Positions 48,498 through 59,671 of a stretch of 64,000 bases of DNA are shown here, piece by piece. The translations under genes and the position numbers were made by a program. How positions within the stretch are numbered: position 1 is the first letter of the stretch; the number at the start of each line of letters is the position of its first letter. This DNA is from Datisca glomerata (taxonomy: Eukaryota; Streptophyta; Magnoliopsida; Cucurbitales; Datiscaceae), in assembly GCA_003255025.1 (NCBI GenBank), contig QANY01008203.1, forward strand, positions 558,001-622,000, given 5' to 3'. A model generated the notes under the pieces. The model was not told where the DNA came from and did not search any database. It worked only from the letters and a program-made list of their open reading frames with translations.

Positions 48498-51400
48498 CAA
48501 GATTGTCCGGATCATATTTTTTACTCAGATCGATTGAGGGGTCTTCTAAATCAGATCGTTGGATCGGATCGAGTATCATAAGATCCTACTAAATGTTAAT
48601 AATTATAATATTAAAAACTATGATCCTTAAAAACAAATAAAAATTAAACAATGAAAACAAATTTTAATTTACTTTATTTTTTTTACAAAGAGTTTATTCA
48701 TTTTAAAAAAAGAGTACACATCTAGATCAAGATACTAAGAAGAAAATATAGATCTACTAACAAAGATAAACCAAATCTCAAAAAATCAACGGTAAAACTT
48801 AATAACCAAAATACATAAATCAGTCATAACAATAAGAAAACTACTGTACAAACAGTGAGGATAATATAGATGTCTTCATCTTAGCTCATTCTAAGAACCT
48901 CCGACACCCAAAAAGGCTTGTCTGCCTGAAATCTGTTGAAATGCATTCGGTCAAATGATTCAATAAAGAATCTAATACAAACGAGCACCAAAACTTATAG
49001 ATCTAGGCTAAATCTATCAACGACAGTCATAAAATGAATGCTACAGAAAGAAAATAACATATATTTAGTTCTAGGTGGAGAAAAAATCATCATAAATCTA
49101 AATCTAGATGGGGGGAAACCACCATATATCTAGATCTAGGTGGAAGATAAGTATTTTTTATGAAAATAGAAGAAAACAAAATTAGAATGACAGAAAAACT
49201 TCACCAGACAAGGAAAAGCAGAGAGAGTATTATTTAGTTTTACTCTACTTTATAAAGGATTGAAATATATAACATCTCAAAATAGTCAACTCAAGCTTGA
49301 TCCCAAACATATAGTTTTTTAAGTTCCTCAAAATAATTTTCTCACTCAAGCATTTTAATGAGTAAAATAATAAAGACAATTCAAATTTAATTTCTTAAGT
49401 TTCTCAAAATTAAAATTATGAAATTAAATTTTCATGGAAATTTTTCTCCGAAAACCACTTTATTCTTAATATCATAAACAAACAAATAACATTTTACAAA
49501 TTCAAATATTTGTGTTAGAAAGTACTAGTTAAAGCCCTAGATTATTATAGAGATTTAATAATAGAAAAATTAAGTATTTAACCTAGTTTAAGTATTATTT
49601 TTATTTAATGTCCTTTTTTGTTATTTTGCATATATGACTGAAATTGAGGAGAAAAAAATTTGATAGTTATGATTCTCTTTATTATTTAACTTTTATACCC
49701 TTATTATAATTGATTTTTTATTTTAGATTATTCTTCGCAACTTCTTAGTGTCTTTCTTCCTTTATACGTCAATGGTATAACATATTTTGGGCTTTTTTTA
49801 TTTCAACTTTTGATCTTCTTCTTCAATTCATTATTCTTTCATATCTATAACATAAATAACATGATGTTTCTTGTTGATTTTGGTTTCGTCTCACGGCCAA
49901 AATTATTTGATTTGGATCTCTCTTTAACTACATTTTGTTGCAAAATTGTTCAAGATTATGAGCTTGAATGTCATATCTAATTTTAGATTTTACATATTTT
50001 AAGTTCCATTTACGTTTTTGTAATTTTTTGTTATAGACGGTAATAAGAGTATAAATTTTCATTTTCTGCAGATTTTGTATGTATACTTTTTTTAGATTTT
50101 CGTAATTAGTAGCAGTTTACTATAGGAATATAATTGTAGACGATATTTATATTTACATACTGATAGTATATATATTTGTACTCATGATATATTATTGTAT
50201 ACCTCATGAAACAACTTTTTATTATAACTACGTACTTAAAGTATATCAATATATATTGACAGTATAAATTTATGTACTCATAGTTTTCATGATAATTATG
50301 ATAGATATCGTTGATATGTATGAATTTTATAATGAATGATATTATTTTATAATAAAAATATAGATTGAAACGATTTTAAGGTCTGATACTGATTTTAATG
50401 ATGATGTGTATGTTTCATAAATATTTTTTGAAGTGATGAGTAGAAGATTTTATACTACATGTAAAAAAATTTATATTGTACATAATTTTGAACGAATGCC
50501 ATTATTTTTATGATTAAATGATGGATTGAAATGATTTGAGAATTTATATTAACTTTATAATGATTAATATAAAACTTTATCTTTTTAAATATATTATCTT
50601 TATGATATTTGAATCATAGTTTCTGCATATGTATGGTCCTATACTATGCATATATAAATATATACTATTGAAAGTTTTAACATTTCTAATAAATTTGGTG
50701 TTGAACATTCTTATTGACATAACAAACTTGACTTCAATTTCTCCCTTCGTCTATATACATCATAAAGATGAAATATGGATTATTAATCATCTTGTATTTA
50801 AGGACAAAAAAATAATAACAATCAATAAGTTACGATAACATACAAAATAATATGTAATTATACAATATATAAATTATGTAGTATACACAGAACATATAAT
50901 AATATACCATATAACAAATTTTAAGTACGAGAAATCTTGCAGAATATAGAAAATACACTTGTTTGCCTCCAAAAAATAGAGTAAAACAGAGGGACAAACT
51001 GCTAACTCAAAAAATAGGTATATTATGTCAGTTTCATTGAAAAAAAAATTCAATAAGCTAAAAAAAACTCATAACAATCACAAATATAAAAAAATCAGAA
51101 AAATCAGTCATGAACTTTAAATTAAGACTAAATTACAAGCACAAAAAACTTACCTATAATATAATGTTATATAAGAAAATGAAAACTGAAATTTCAACTT
51201 ACAATCGCGATTTTTTCTGAACGTTGCGTTGTTAGATGTAGATTCGCATCAACTTGCTGCGATTTAGTTTTGCGCTGGAGATTTCAAAGATTTTCTCTTA
51301 GATCATGAAACGTCGCCTGGGAGCTGGGGTTAGGGTTTACATTTATTCAAGATATTTTTGCAGCTAATGTCATGGAATTTCTCTGTCCTTTTTATTAGTA

Positions 51401-51763
51401 AGGGTAGATTCATATTATCATTAAATCTGTTAGAATTTGTTAATGGAGCTAGTTTCTCCTTTATTTGACTATAATGGCCTAGTTCCCTAATTGAACCTTT
51501 AATAATTTTGATCTATGACAACCTATTAACTAGGAGATGAGTTTCAATTCCACCAAATTGAACTTATGAAGGCTTAAGAGGTGAGTTTCAATTTCACCGG
51601 CCAATCCTTTAACAACATTGGATAAAACAAAAAGAAAAACCCAAATCAAGATACCGATCCCACCATAGTTCTATGAGATTAGGATTTTATACTCAATACA
51701 GATCGTTTGGTGGTTATAGGATCGTATGATCTTACGATCCAGATCACGATTTTGACAACATTG
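48498..51763. mobile_element. 3.27-kb TIR element with 8-bp target duplication
   Basis: Perfect direct repeats ATTACAAG flank the segment (48490-48497 and 51764-51771). The ends are inverted: left CAAGATTGTCCGGATC, right (reversed) CAATGTTGTCAAAATCGTGATC. Both continue into further gatc/ggatc-rich text. An 8-bp duplication fits hAT; a MULE would usually give 9. No transposase is recognisable. The interior is AT-rich, with gatctagg-type repeats around 48700-49150 and a GC-richer patch at 51200-51340. Confidence 0.66.
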
Positions 51764-51837
51764 ATTACAAGTAATATCAAGAGTGATTAGTCTAATGTAA
51801 TATCTCTATAATTATGTCAATTCTCATTGCCATCCAT

Positions 51838-52029
51838 TCAATTTAAAGAGAGTGAACGACCTTTTCTTTTGATGCATAGCAGCTCAGAAAATTCTACGGT
51901 ATCGACCTTCCCTCCGACGCATTTATATGCAGTCTGACCAACGTTTGGTACATTACTTGGTTCCCTACCTTCAGCAACCGGATCCTCACTATTTTTTTGT
52001 GGTAATGAATCTTCCAAGTCCAGATCTAT
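51838..52029 (-). pseudogene. Coding-like exon of unknown origin
   Basis: A reverse frame reads about 61 codons from DLEDSLPQKNSEDPVAEGRE near 52022 to the stop TGA at 51838-51840, with normal coding composition and a basic end (LLCIKRKGRSLSLN). It has no start codon of its own and is preceded by an AG within an AT tract, so it could be a terminal exon. It lies 58 bp past the stop of the zinc-finger gene on the same strand, and may be an alternative 3' exon of that gene or a relic of another. I do not recognise the family. Confidence 0.35.
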
Positions 52030-52030
52030 A

Positions 52031-52054
52031 TATATATATATNATATATATATAT
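52031..52054. repeat. (TA)n tract with an ambiguous base
   Basis: An AT dinucleotide run interrupted by N at 52042, probably a length-uncertain position in the assembly. Confidence 0.9.
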
Positions 52055-52086
52055 CTTTAGGTCATAAGAATTTCAGGTATGGGTGT

Positions 52087-55000
52087 TCACAAGTGTTGAG
52101 CTCTCCAATCAACTGCTAATTTGCCAGCAGCCTCATCGTCACTAGACGAGTCGTCATCGCTAGATTCTTTTTCAACGTTTTCTGAAGGTTTACTACGTTT
52201 TCCAGATTTAGCAGCCTTCAACTCCGTTTTTTTCCTCTTCAATAATTCCACTTTCTCCCTGTAGGTCCTGACCACGCCCGGGGGGGGGGGGGTGGTTGGA
52301 ACCATCAGTACAGAGTTGGACAGAAAACAAAATGAAATGCAAGAAATGCACCATGTGACTTACTTCTGCTCTACAGATTCAGCTTCTTCAATCATTTCAG
52401 CAGCATCAAACTGCATTAAAATTTCAATTAAAAATGTTCAACTCTGTAGGTAATGTAAACTAAAATGGATTTGATAGAATGGTTATAAGACTGGAGAGTA
52501 TTAAACGATGTAAAGAGGGCTAACCTCCTCCTCTTCAAAACGGTTATCAACCTCTTGCAGGTCTTCTTGGATCAACTTTTCAAACTCCTTGTACTCATCT
52601 CTAAACAGTATTTTACAAATTCTTTGTCAGACAGTGTCCAATCTAATCATAAGATGCCAGTAACAGACGTAAGCAATAAAATAAAACAATCTTCTGTTGT
52701 ATGTTTCATAAATCGTTGCCATCAAACTTTGAAGTCTCTAGACTCTTACTATATGTTTCATCAACCACTGTTATTCGTATTCTGATTTCATTAGGCTCTT
52801 ACTACTTTTACTATCATTTCTCAAACATTCTATCTTTGGAAAAGAGACAACAAGCTAGTAAATAATAGTACGAGATGCAGTTCAAAGCATGAGCACTACC
52901 AAGCTCTTTAGCTTAAAGAAACATTAAATCTTGATAAATGTAGATAACAACAAACCTTATTTAAAAATTAGTCCGTGAAACTAGCCTTTCGAGATTGCTA
53001 ATGTGAGATCAACTTAATGAAATTTATATTGACTTTACTACAAATTAAACATTCATCTTCTGATTTTACAAAACAACTAAATTGACTAGTTTGAAGGACA
53101 AAATATCAAATTGACTTAGATACCAAGACCAAGAGAACTTTAGTAGACTACCTAAAAAAGTCCATATTGTTTTATCAAAGAAATACCATGTAATGATCAA
53201 AAAGAGAATTTAGCTTAAAATCTGCAGTGAAGCACCATGTTGCTGCTAAACTACTGATCGAAGGCATTTGGATAGAGTACAACAAAACTAGTATTAACCT
53301 CAGCGGCTCAGCTAGAAATAACATATATGCAGATGCTTAAATAACCAGAAGAAGGAACCAACTTGATATCAGGCTTAACTGGCTTTACGCCACGAGCACG
53401 TAAATCAGCTTCCTTGTCATCAAAGAAGCCTTCAGGTAGAGCTCCCTTTACTTGCTTTGTTTCTGAACCAGTGTGAGATGATTTCTGAGAGTGCTCATTT
53501 GGATGCTGTTTCTTATTTAACTGCGGAATGATACCTCGAGAAAGTTCATCACTCTCACTGTCCATTTTTACAGATTCCACCGGAGTCTGACCAGAACCTG
53601 CCGTCCTATTTGGTGGATTTGGCTCAACGAACTTGACAGAATCCTTTCCTAGAAGTATATAAGGCAAACAGGATAACAGTAATGAAATATTGCTAAAGAG
53701 GATCAAGTGACTGAAGCCTATACTGTAAACAGCAGATACAAAAGAAATAGTCGTTATTAATCAATTTAGCATGTGAAAACTTACAAAAACTTTGCATATA
53801 ATATGTGATCATAGATGTATTACAAGGTTTCATAAGCATGAAAAAGGTAGTCCTACAGGTTCAAGTGCGATATATCTCACGCTAATAAGTTCATCAGCCT
53901 CTTCTAAACCAGCTGACAACTTGTTAACATCTACTTTTTGGCTATTTTTTAATAAGAAACAGCTTTTCAAAATTCATCTAGCTTTTTGGATCTGAACCTA
54001 ACTTACAACTGCTTATCAATTTGTAGATGTGAAGTAAGGTGGTGATGATAGTAATCACACTGGTGGTAATACAAAGATTTAACAAGACATCCAAATATTT
54101 CTATACCTGTTTTCAGCTTTGCAGTCTTATCTTTATCAAAAAAATCTGGAGGAAGCTCAGATGAGGACTTGGGTAATTCTGCTGACTGCTTGGTTTTTGA
54201 TATCTGCATGTCTGAAGAATGTACAGGTTTAGCTTTAGCTGACTCCTTAGGGGCCTCAACCTTTGCGTTATTAACCTTAGATAGTCCAGCTGCACTGGCT
54301 TTGATATTATTAATTGCCTATTATAGAAGCACCTCATTAACAAACATTTAAATAGAACAATACCAGCAATGTAAGAGAGAAAGGGTGGAGATAATTGATT
54401 GTAACACAATTTCGTACTACAATCCATAAGAAGAGTGGACTTATTAGACCAAACAAACCATGATAAACGATTAACACAAGTCAGAAACCATATATCATTC
54501 TATTTAATGCAGTTGTTCTTAACTCAAGTTTCGGCTAAAAGCCAACGTGAAAGAATTTTTCAAATGCCACAAGTGTATAAATAAAAAGGCAGATGTGCTA
54601 TCACTTGGAACATTGGAGTTACGACAGAATACTTTTTTGATAAATTTAATTCAAATAACTGTTTATAAGTTAGCCCCTGAATAATTTTTTACAGAGCATG
54701 GTGGAAAACAATAGCTTTTGTATTCTCTTTTTCCCACACATAGATCAAAAGGCAGAATGTCAGAGAACAAATATACTTGTTCTTCTTGATGCTTTTGGGT
54801 ACGAAGGTCCATTTCTACCACTGTTAAAGAGTTGTGGTGTTGGAATATCACTCAAATTTTATCTGCAACTGTAGATATGGACTTCGGCTCCCATATGCCT
54901 TTTCTAGAGCTGCGGTGAGAGGATTAGAAGGGTTGTTTCGACACGAATACTTCATGTCTATGTTTAGGATAGGAAACCCTTGATTTCAAATTTTATCCAT

Positions 55001-56450
55001 GTTTTATAATGCTCATATTTACATAAGCTAGAACACTAATGTGCATAAAAGTATGCATTCATATGAGATATATGATGTAAATTTCACCTCATGATGTTTA
55101 CGAGAAACTTGATGTGCTTCCCAATAGGATTCGGATTTCAAGACAACATCACAAACCCTACAGACAGGCTGATCCAGTTCATTATACCTGTATAGAATAA
55201 TAGATAAGAAACATGATCATTAGTCTTCGTCATGAATGAATTGTCATTTGGGAAACAACTGAAAAAATACCATTGAAGCAAGGGTAGATTTTTTTTTTGG
55301 GAATGAAAATTGATCATACTAAAGCATATTTACGACAGTATTACATGACAAGCTGTTCAATTCTTGCGCATATAAATTCACCTGTCCTCATCACAAGGAA
55401 AAATAAGAGGTCCGGCAAAAGCAATCCAATTAACTGTGTTTAAGTTAATCATGGAAAAGAAAGACTATAATTAAGTTTTCCATGTATAAGAAGATTCAAG
55501 TTTTATAAGGATGGTCGTTTTTTGTCAGATGCATGCTGAGGCGCTGATGAATTTAATTGGAGCGGCAATTTAGTTTGGAGCCACTTGGATAGGGAATAAG
55601 AATTGGGGTGGAGAGGGACTAATTTTGTTGCAGCATTAAGCTAATTTTCTGGTCTAAGTAAATAATAACTCTACAGTCAGATTATAAACATAACCGTATA
55701 AAAACATAGATCGGACTACTAGAGTCAACGGTTCTCACCATGCAGCTTTAATGCTAATAAGGCTAATACATTCCACTTCCTACATACTCGAACCTACATA
55801 AACCAATGAGACTCATTTCATCCATCACTAATGGGCTTCTCCTCTACACTGCTCTTACATGGGCAAAGTCCCCAAGCCACTCACATGTATGAGTAATTAT
55901 CTTTAAACTTATACAAAGGTTAGTGTCCATCAGTTGGGGAAGCGAACTTTAACAGAAGCAATAGCAGTCCCTCGCCAGAGAAAGCACTAGATAAAATCAA
56001 ATAGGCTAGCTTTTGTCTGTAATATAGGTTTACATTTAAAATATCATAGGTTTACATTTAAAATATTAGATTTTTGAAAAGATTTTAATACAGATTAATT
56101 AGCCCTTCTAACTTTGAAAAGTGTTTACATTGAATTCCATTTCTGTTTTAATAATGAACAACTTTGCACCGAAAACCAATCAGCGTTCTATTGTCTTCGA
56201 AGCTGAGCCGCCTTAATTGAAAGACACAAAAATGACTAAGGAAGCAGAAAAAGCAAGTAATCAACGAAATGGGTCGAAGAGAACCCTAAACAGATTACGC
56301 TAACCAACACAAATAAGATTGTCTTCGAGGACTTGCAACTCAAAATCCAGCGAGCACTCACCTAACTAAAGGGGAGTCTATGCGCTTATCCTTCTTCTGG
56401 GCGTTCAATTTAGCACGAAACAGTGCCTTTTTCCTCGCCTGGGCATCCAT
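52087..56450 (-). CDS. ZNF830/CCDC16-like C2H2 zinc-finger protein
   Basis: Seven coding exons: 56362-56450, 55088-55187, 54107-54317, 53363-53648, 52525-52600, 52364-52410 and 52087-52267. All introns are GT-AG, phases agree at every junction, and the total is 990 bp (329 residues). The start is the ATG at 56450 (MDAQARKKALFRAKLNAQKK), the usual N-terminus of the family. Residues 39-61 form a C2H2 finger (C39, C42, H55, H61; CRVCDVVLKSESYWEAH). A Ser/Lys-rich middle has two PxxFFD motifs (PPDFFD, PEGFFD), then an acidic/coiled-coil-like stretch, TYREK, a Ser/Asp run and the terminal DWRAQHL. In animals ZNF830 belongs to the nuclear XAB2-Aquarius-ISY1 complex that joins the spliceosome and acts in DNA repair; a similar nuclear RNA role is inferred here. 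It appears intact. Confidence 0.93.
52280..52292. repeat. G13 run at a splice acceptor
   Basis: Thirteen G on the plus strand are C13 in the last intron of the zinc-finger gene, ending about 10 nt before its AG (52268-52270), so the run serves as part of the pyrimidine tract. It is prone to length error in sequencing. Confidence 0.85.
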
Positions 56451-57500
56451 TTCTTCTCAGTTGTATTTATTTGCTTAATCCAGAGAGCAGTTCAATAGCT
56501 CAGCATCAAACCCTGAAACCTCGAAATGAAATCCTTGATTGAAAACTGTAACAAAAGCAATCGTAATCCAATAAACTTAGTGATAATCTACACTTCTACC
56601 TTCGAGTAGTGAAATTTAGGAATTTCAAAGGCAACGGATTTCCTCTCACAATCTTTCGTCCTACGCCCTCTTTTCTCAAGCTTCTCTCCATCCTTGAGTT
56701 TTTCACCGTTTCGTGTTCACGATTAATAACATCGAATCGTATCTAATTATCTATGTCAAAAATAATCGGACCAAACTTTGAGATTTGATTCAGTTAAGTT
56801 AGGATTTTCGAATTGTTATTTTTAATCAAAATTAATTTTACATCATTTTTTAATAATATTGTTTAAAAAAATAAATAAATGCAAAATCAAAGTCTTGTTT
56901 AGATTCAGTTTGATTTAATATGAAATTATATATATAAATAAATAATAATATATTTGGATTCAGTTTGAAAACCATCAAAGTTTCGAACCGAACCAAAACT
57001 TTATTTCTCTCATTTTCCAAACCGAACCAAACCAAACACATGTAAAGAATTGACCGAACTGTTCATTTCAGTTCGGTAAAATAATTTTCACCCCTTCTAT
57101 GTACGCGCCCACGTGTATTTGCCACGTTGGATGGGCATAATAGTCATCTTACATCTGATAGTATATCCTCGGCTGGAATAAAATAATGGTTTACCGAGAA
57201 ATAGTAGAGGTGTTCATTGGGCAGTTTGATTTGATTTTAAACCCATTTGTTTTGCGTTATCCTCGTTTTTAATTTTTTTATAATTAAATTATCATGTTTG
57301 TTTGGAGTAATCCTTAAATATGATTAATTTATCAAAAACAAACAAAGTTGTAATCTTAATTTGCAATCTTTTAAACCAATTGAATTGCAGAATAAAATAT
57401 AAGCAATCTTAATTTACAATTTCATTGCAATTCTAATATCAAACGACAAACAAAATTACTTTACAGCCCTCATTGAAATATTCTTTCTCACACTTTTCTC
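56451..57500. other. Upstream region of the zinc-finger gene
   Basis: Bases 56451-56700 are the likely 5' untranslated region and proximal promoter of the reverse-strand gene (CT-rich text near 56660-56700). No clear TATA box was fixed. From 56750 the sequence is AT-rich, with repeated phrases aaccgaaccaaa (56970-57060) and a MITE-like end near 57295 (catgtttgtttggagtaatc). Confidence 0.45.
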
Positions 57501-57502
57501 TC

Positions 57503-58015
57503 ATTTTATTAATTTAATTAAAATTAGCTTTATTAGTGTTTAGTTTAACATTATTAATTTATTTAAATATTAATAAAAATTGATTAAAATTAATCTTAAA
57601 ATTTCACGTGAAAATATTTTTTTATTATATCTCTTATTTTATTACTTTAATTATTATTATTTTTTTTTAAATTTAGTCCAGCGTTATTAATTTATTTAAA
57701 TATTAAATAAAAAATTAATAAAATTCATTTTGTTAACTTATTTTTTGATTAAAATATTAATAAAAAATTGTTTTATTAATTTAATTAAAATAAAATTTAT
57801 TAAAGTTTAGACTAGCAATATTAATTTATTTAAATACTAATACAAAAATAATTAAAAATAATGTTAAAATTTCACGTGAAATCTTCTTTTATTATATCTA
57901 TTATTTTATTAATTTGATTAATAATACTTTTAAGATTTAGTTTCTCATTATTAATTTATTAAATATTAAGTAAAAATTATTGTTAAAATTACACTTCAAA
58001 ATATTTTTTAGATAA
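57503..58015. repeat. AT-rich tandem array, about 133-bp period, four copies
   Basis: attttattaatttaatta-like starts fall at about 57503, 57635, 57772 and 57903. Units share cattattaatttatttaaat and, in three of four, aaaatttcacgtgaaa or a decayed form. It may be the inside of a MITE with ends near 57290 and 58215 (catgtttgtttgga / gtgcgaactaaaatg), which I cannot confirm. Confidence 0.65.
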
Positions 58016-58365
58016 TATGTAACTAAAATGACACTTAAGTAACTTTTTGTTATTTATATAAATTTACAACAAAAGTTAATATATACCAAATATAGTAATC
58101 ATTAATTATCACCCATCAGATCATAAATTATCATGCGTTAATCAAACGTGACAATTTTATTTTGTAAGCAATTGAATTGTGATAATCATTTTAGATTGTG
58201 CGAACTAAAATGTCCCTTAGAAAAATTCTATAACGAGCAAATCAAACATATAAACAATTCCAAATCAAACCGCTCATTATTGATTTTGGTTTGAGTTGAG
58301 TTGTTGATTCCATCTTCTTTATATTCAAAGTTAACTTTGTTAATGTAAGAAAATAATTCATCTAA

Positions 58366-58681
58366 TCTAATACATTTAAAAAGGACTTGAGAGGAGAAAC
58401 TTTTGAGCTACTTTTTTGCTCTTTCATATTTGTCTACATAATTATCTCTTATTTTTTTTAATTTAGACTTAAAAGCGGATTTCAATGAATTAAAACCTTG
58501 GGCTTGAGTTCAGAAGAGAAACTTTTGAATTCATCTTTTGCCCCTTTCATATTTATTGATATAATTATCTCTTATTTTTTTAAATTTAGACTTAAAAGCA
58601 GATTTCAATGAATTAAAACCTTTGGAGATTTCTTTTTTATTTTCAAGAATATATTGTTCTCAAATTCAGTGTTTTACTAGT
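58366..58681 (+). mobile_element. Small Helitron-like element with internal duplication
   Basis: Starts TCTAATACATTTAAAAAGGA, related to the element at 27758 (both continue ..gagaaacttttga or ..gataaacttttga), and ends TTTTACTAGT at 58681. A 122-bp unit is present twice (gagaaacttttga at 58394 and 58516). No 3' hairpin is evident. Confidence 0.42.
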
Positions 58682-59333
58682 AATTATCCATTTCATTTTA
58701 CATTTAGTTACCTACATTCGTACTCCATATTAAGTTATTAAATTGGATGAAACAATTTCGTTGAACAAATTAATTGTTTACTAAAAATAAGATTGCTTAG
58801 TTTCTTTCTACCATGTTTCATATGATTTAATTAAAATTATTTTCATCAACCCAATCTCGAACTTAATCCATGCAATACAATCATGATAATAGAATAGGAT
58901 GCATTTGTTAAGCATTTGTCATCATATATAAACAGTACATGGTGAATACAAAATGCATGGTTGAGCATTCATTTTTCCCCACGTTATGAATTGAGTGTTT
59001 GTTGACGAATGATGGAAAACCATGCATTGAGCATCGACAATTCTGGATGTGATTAAGAGACAATAATTACCATCAATCATATGGCTGATTTGGTGGAACT
59101 TGTTATCTAAAGACATGACGGGTAATTCATTATTTTCTCTTTTGGATTCTAAAGAAATTCTGAAAGTAATTAAGAATGTGCATGTGCGTAATGGAAAATG
59201 GAAAAAAATTCCATCACTCTTCCCTCCAGAAATTTATAGTTTATTTGCAATGTTTGTTCTATATCTCAAATAATTCTTATTATTTGTTTACTATTTAAAG
59301 TTAGATACTTGTGGCCACATGTTGTATTGTTAT
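58682..59333. other. Intergenic DNA
   Basis: No gene or structured repeat recognised. Confidence 0.45.
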
Positions 59334-59647
59334 TGTTGAAGAAGGAAAAACTGCAGCCTCAGAAGAAAATCTTCATCATAGGCAAAAGAGGGAAGCAGAA
59401 CATAGACTTTCCCAAACACAGTGGGTGTCTAACCATTTCTGGTAAAAAATGATTTCAGGTTACAAGTAGGCATCTGTTGGATTCATAGGAGATCATAGGC
59501 AACCGTTAGAATCATTTGTATATATACATCATCCCTCATTGTAAACAAACATAATTTTTCCTTCAATAACATATCAGAACCAGAAAGGTTCATCATCTCT
59601 GAAGCTCATCACTTTCCAAAGATCAGAACCAACAGGTTCATCATCTC
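59334..59647 (+). repeat. 5' LTR, 3' end lost
   Basis: Matches 62500-62813 until ggttcatcatct. It then departs from the other LTR's terminal ttctaca and continues cagaagctcattactttc, a repeat of text about 53 bp upstream. No primer-binding site follows. The deletion junction therefore lies in 59647-59672. Confidence 0.85.
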
Positions 59648-59671
59648 AGAAGCTCATTACTTTCACCTGAC

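Noticed and set aside
54113..54427. 104-codon reverse ORF within the zinc-finger gene
   Set aside because: It is in a different frame from exon 3 (54107-54317) and runs into the intron; the exon frame is supported by splice phases.
58922..59116. 64-codon reverse ORF upstream of the young copia element
   Set aside because: No domain, no splice or promoter context, and low-complexity surroundings.
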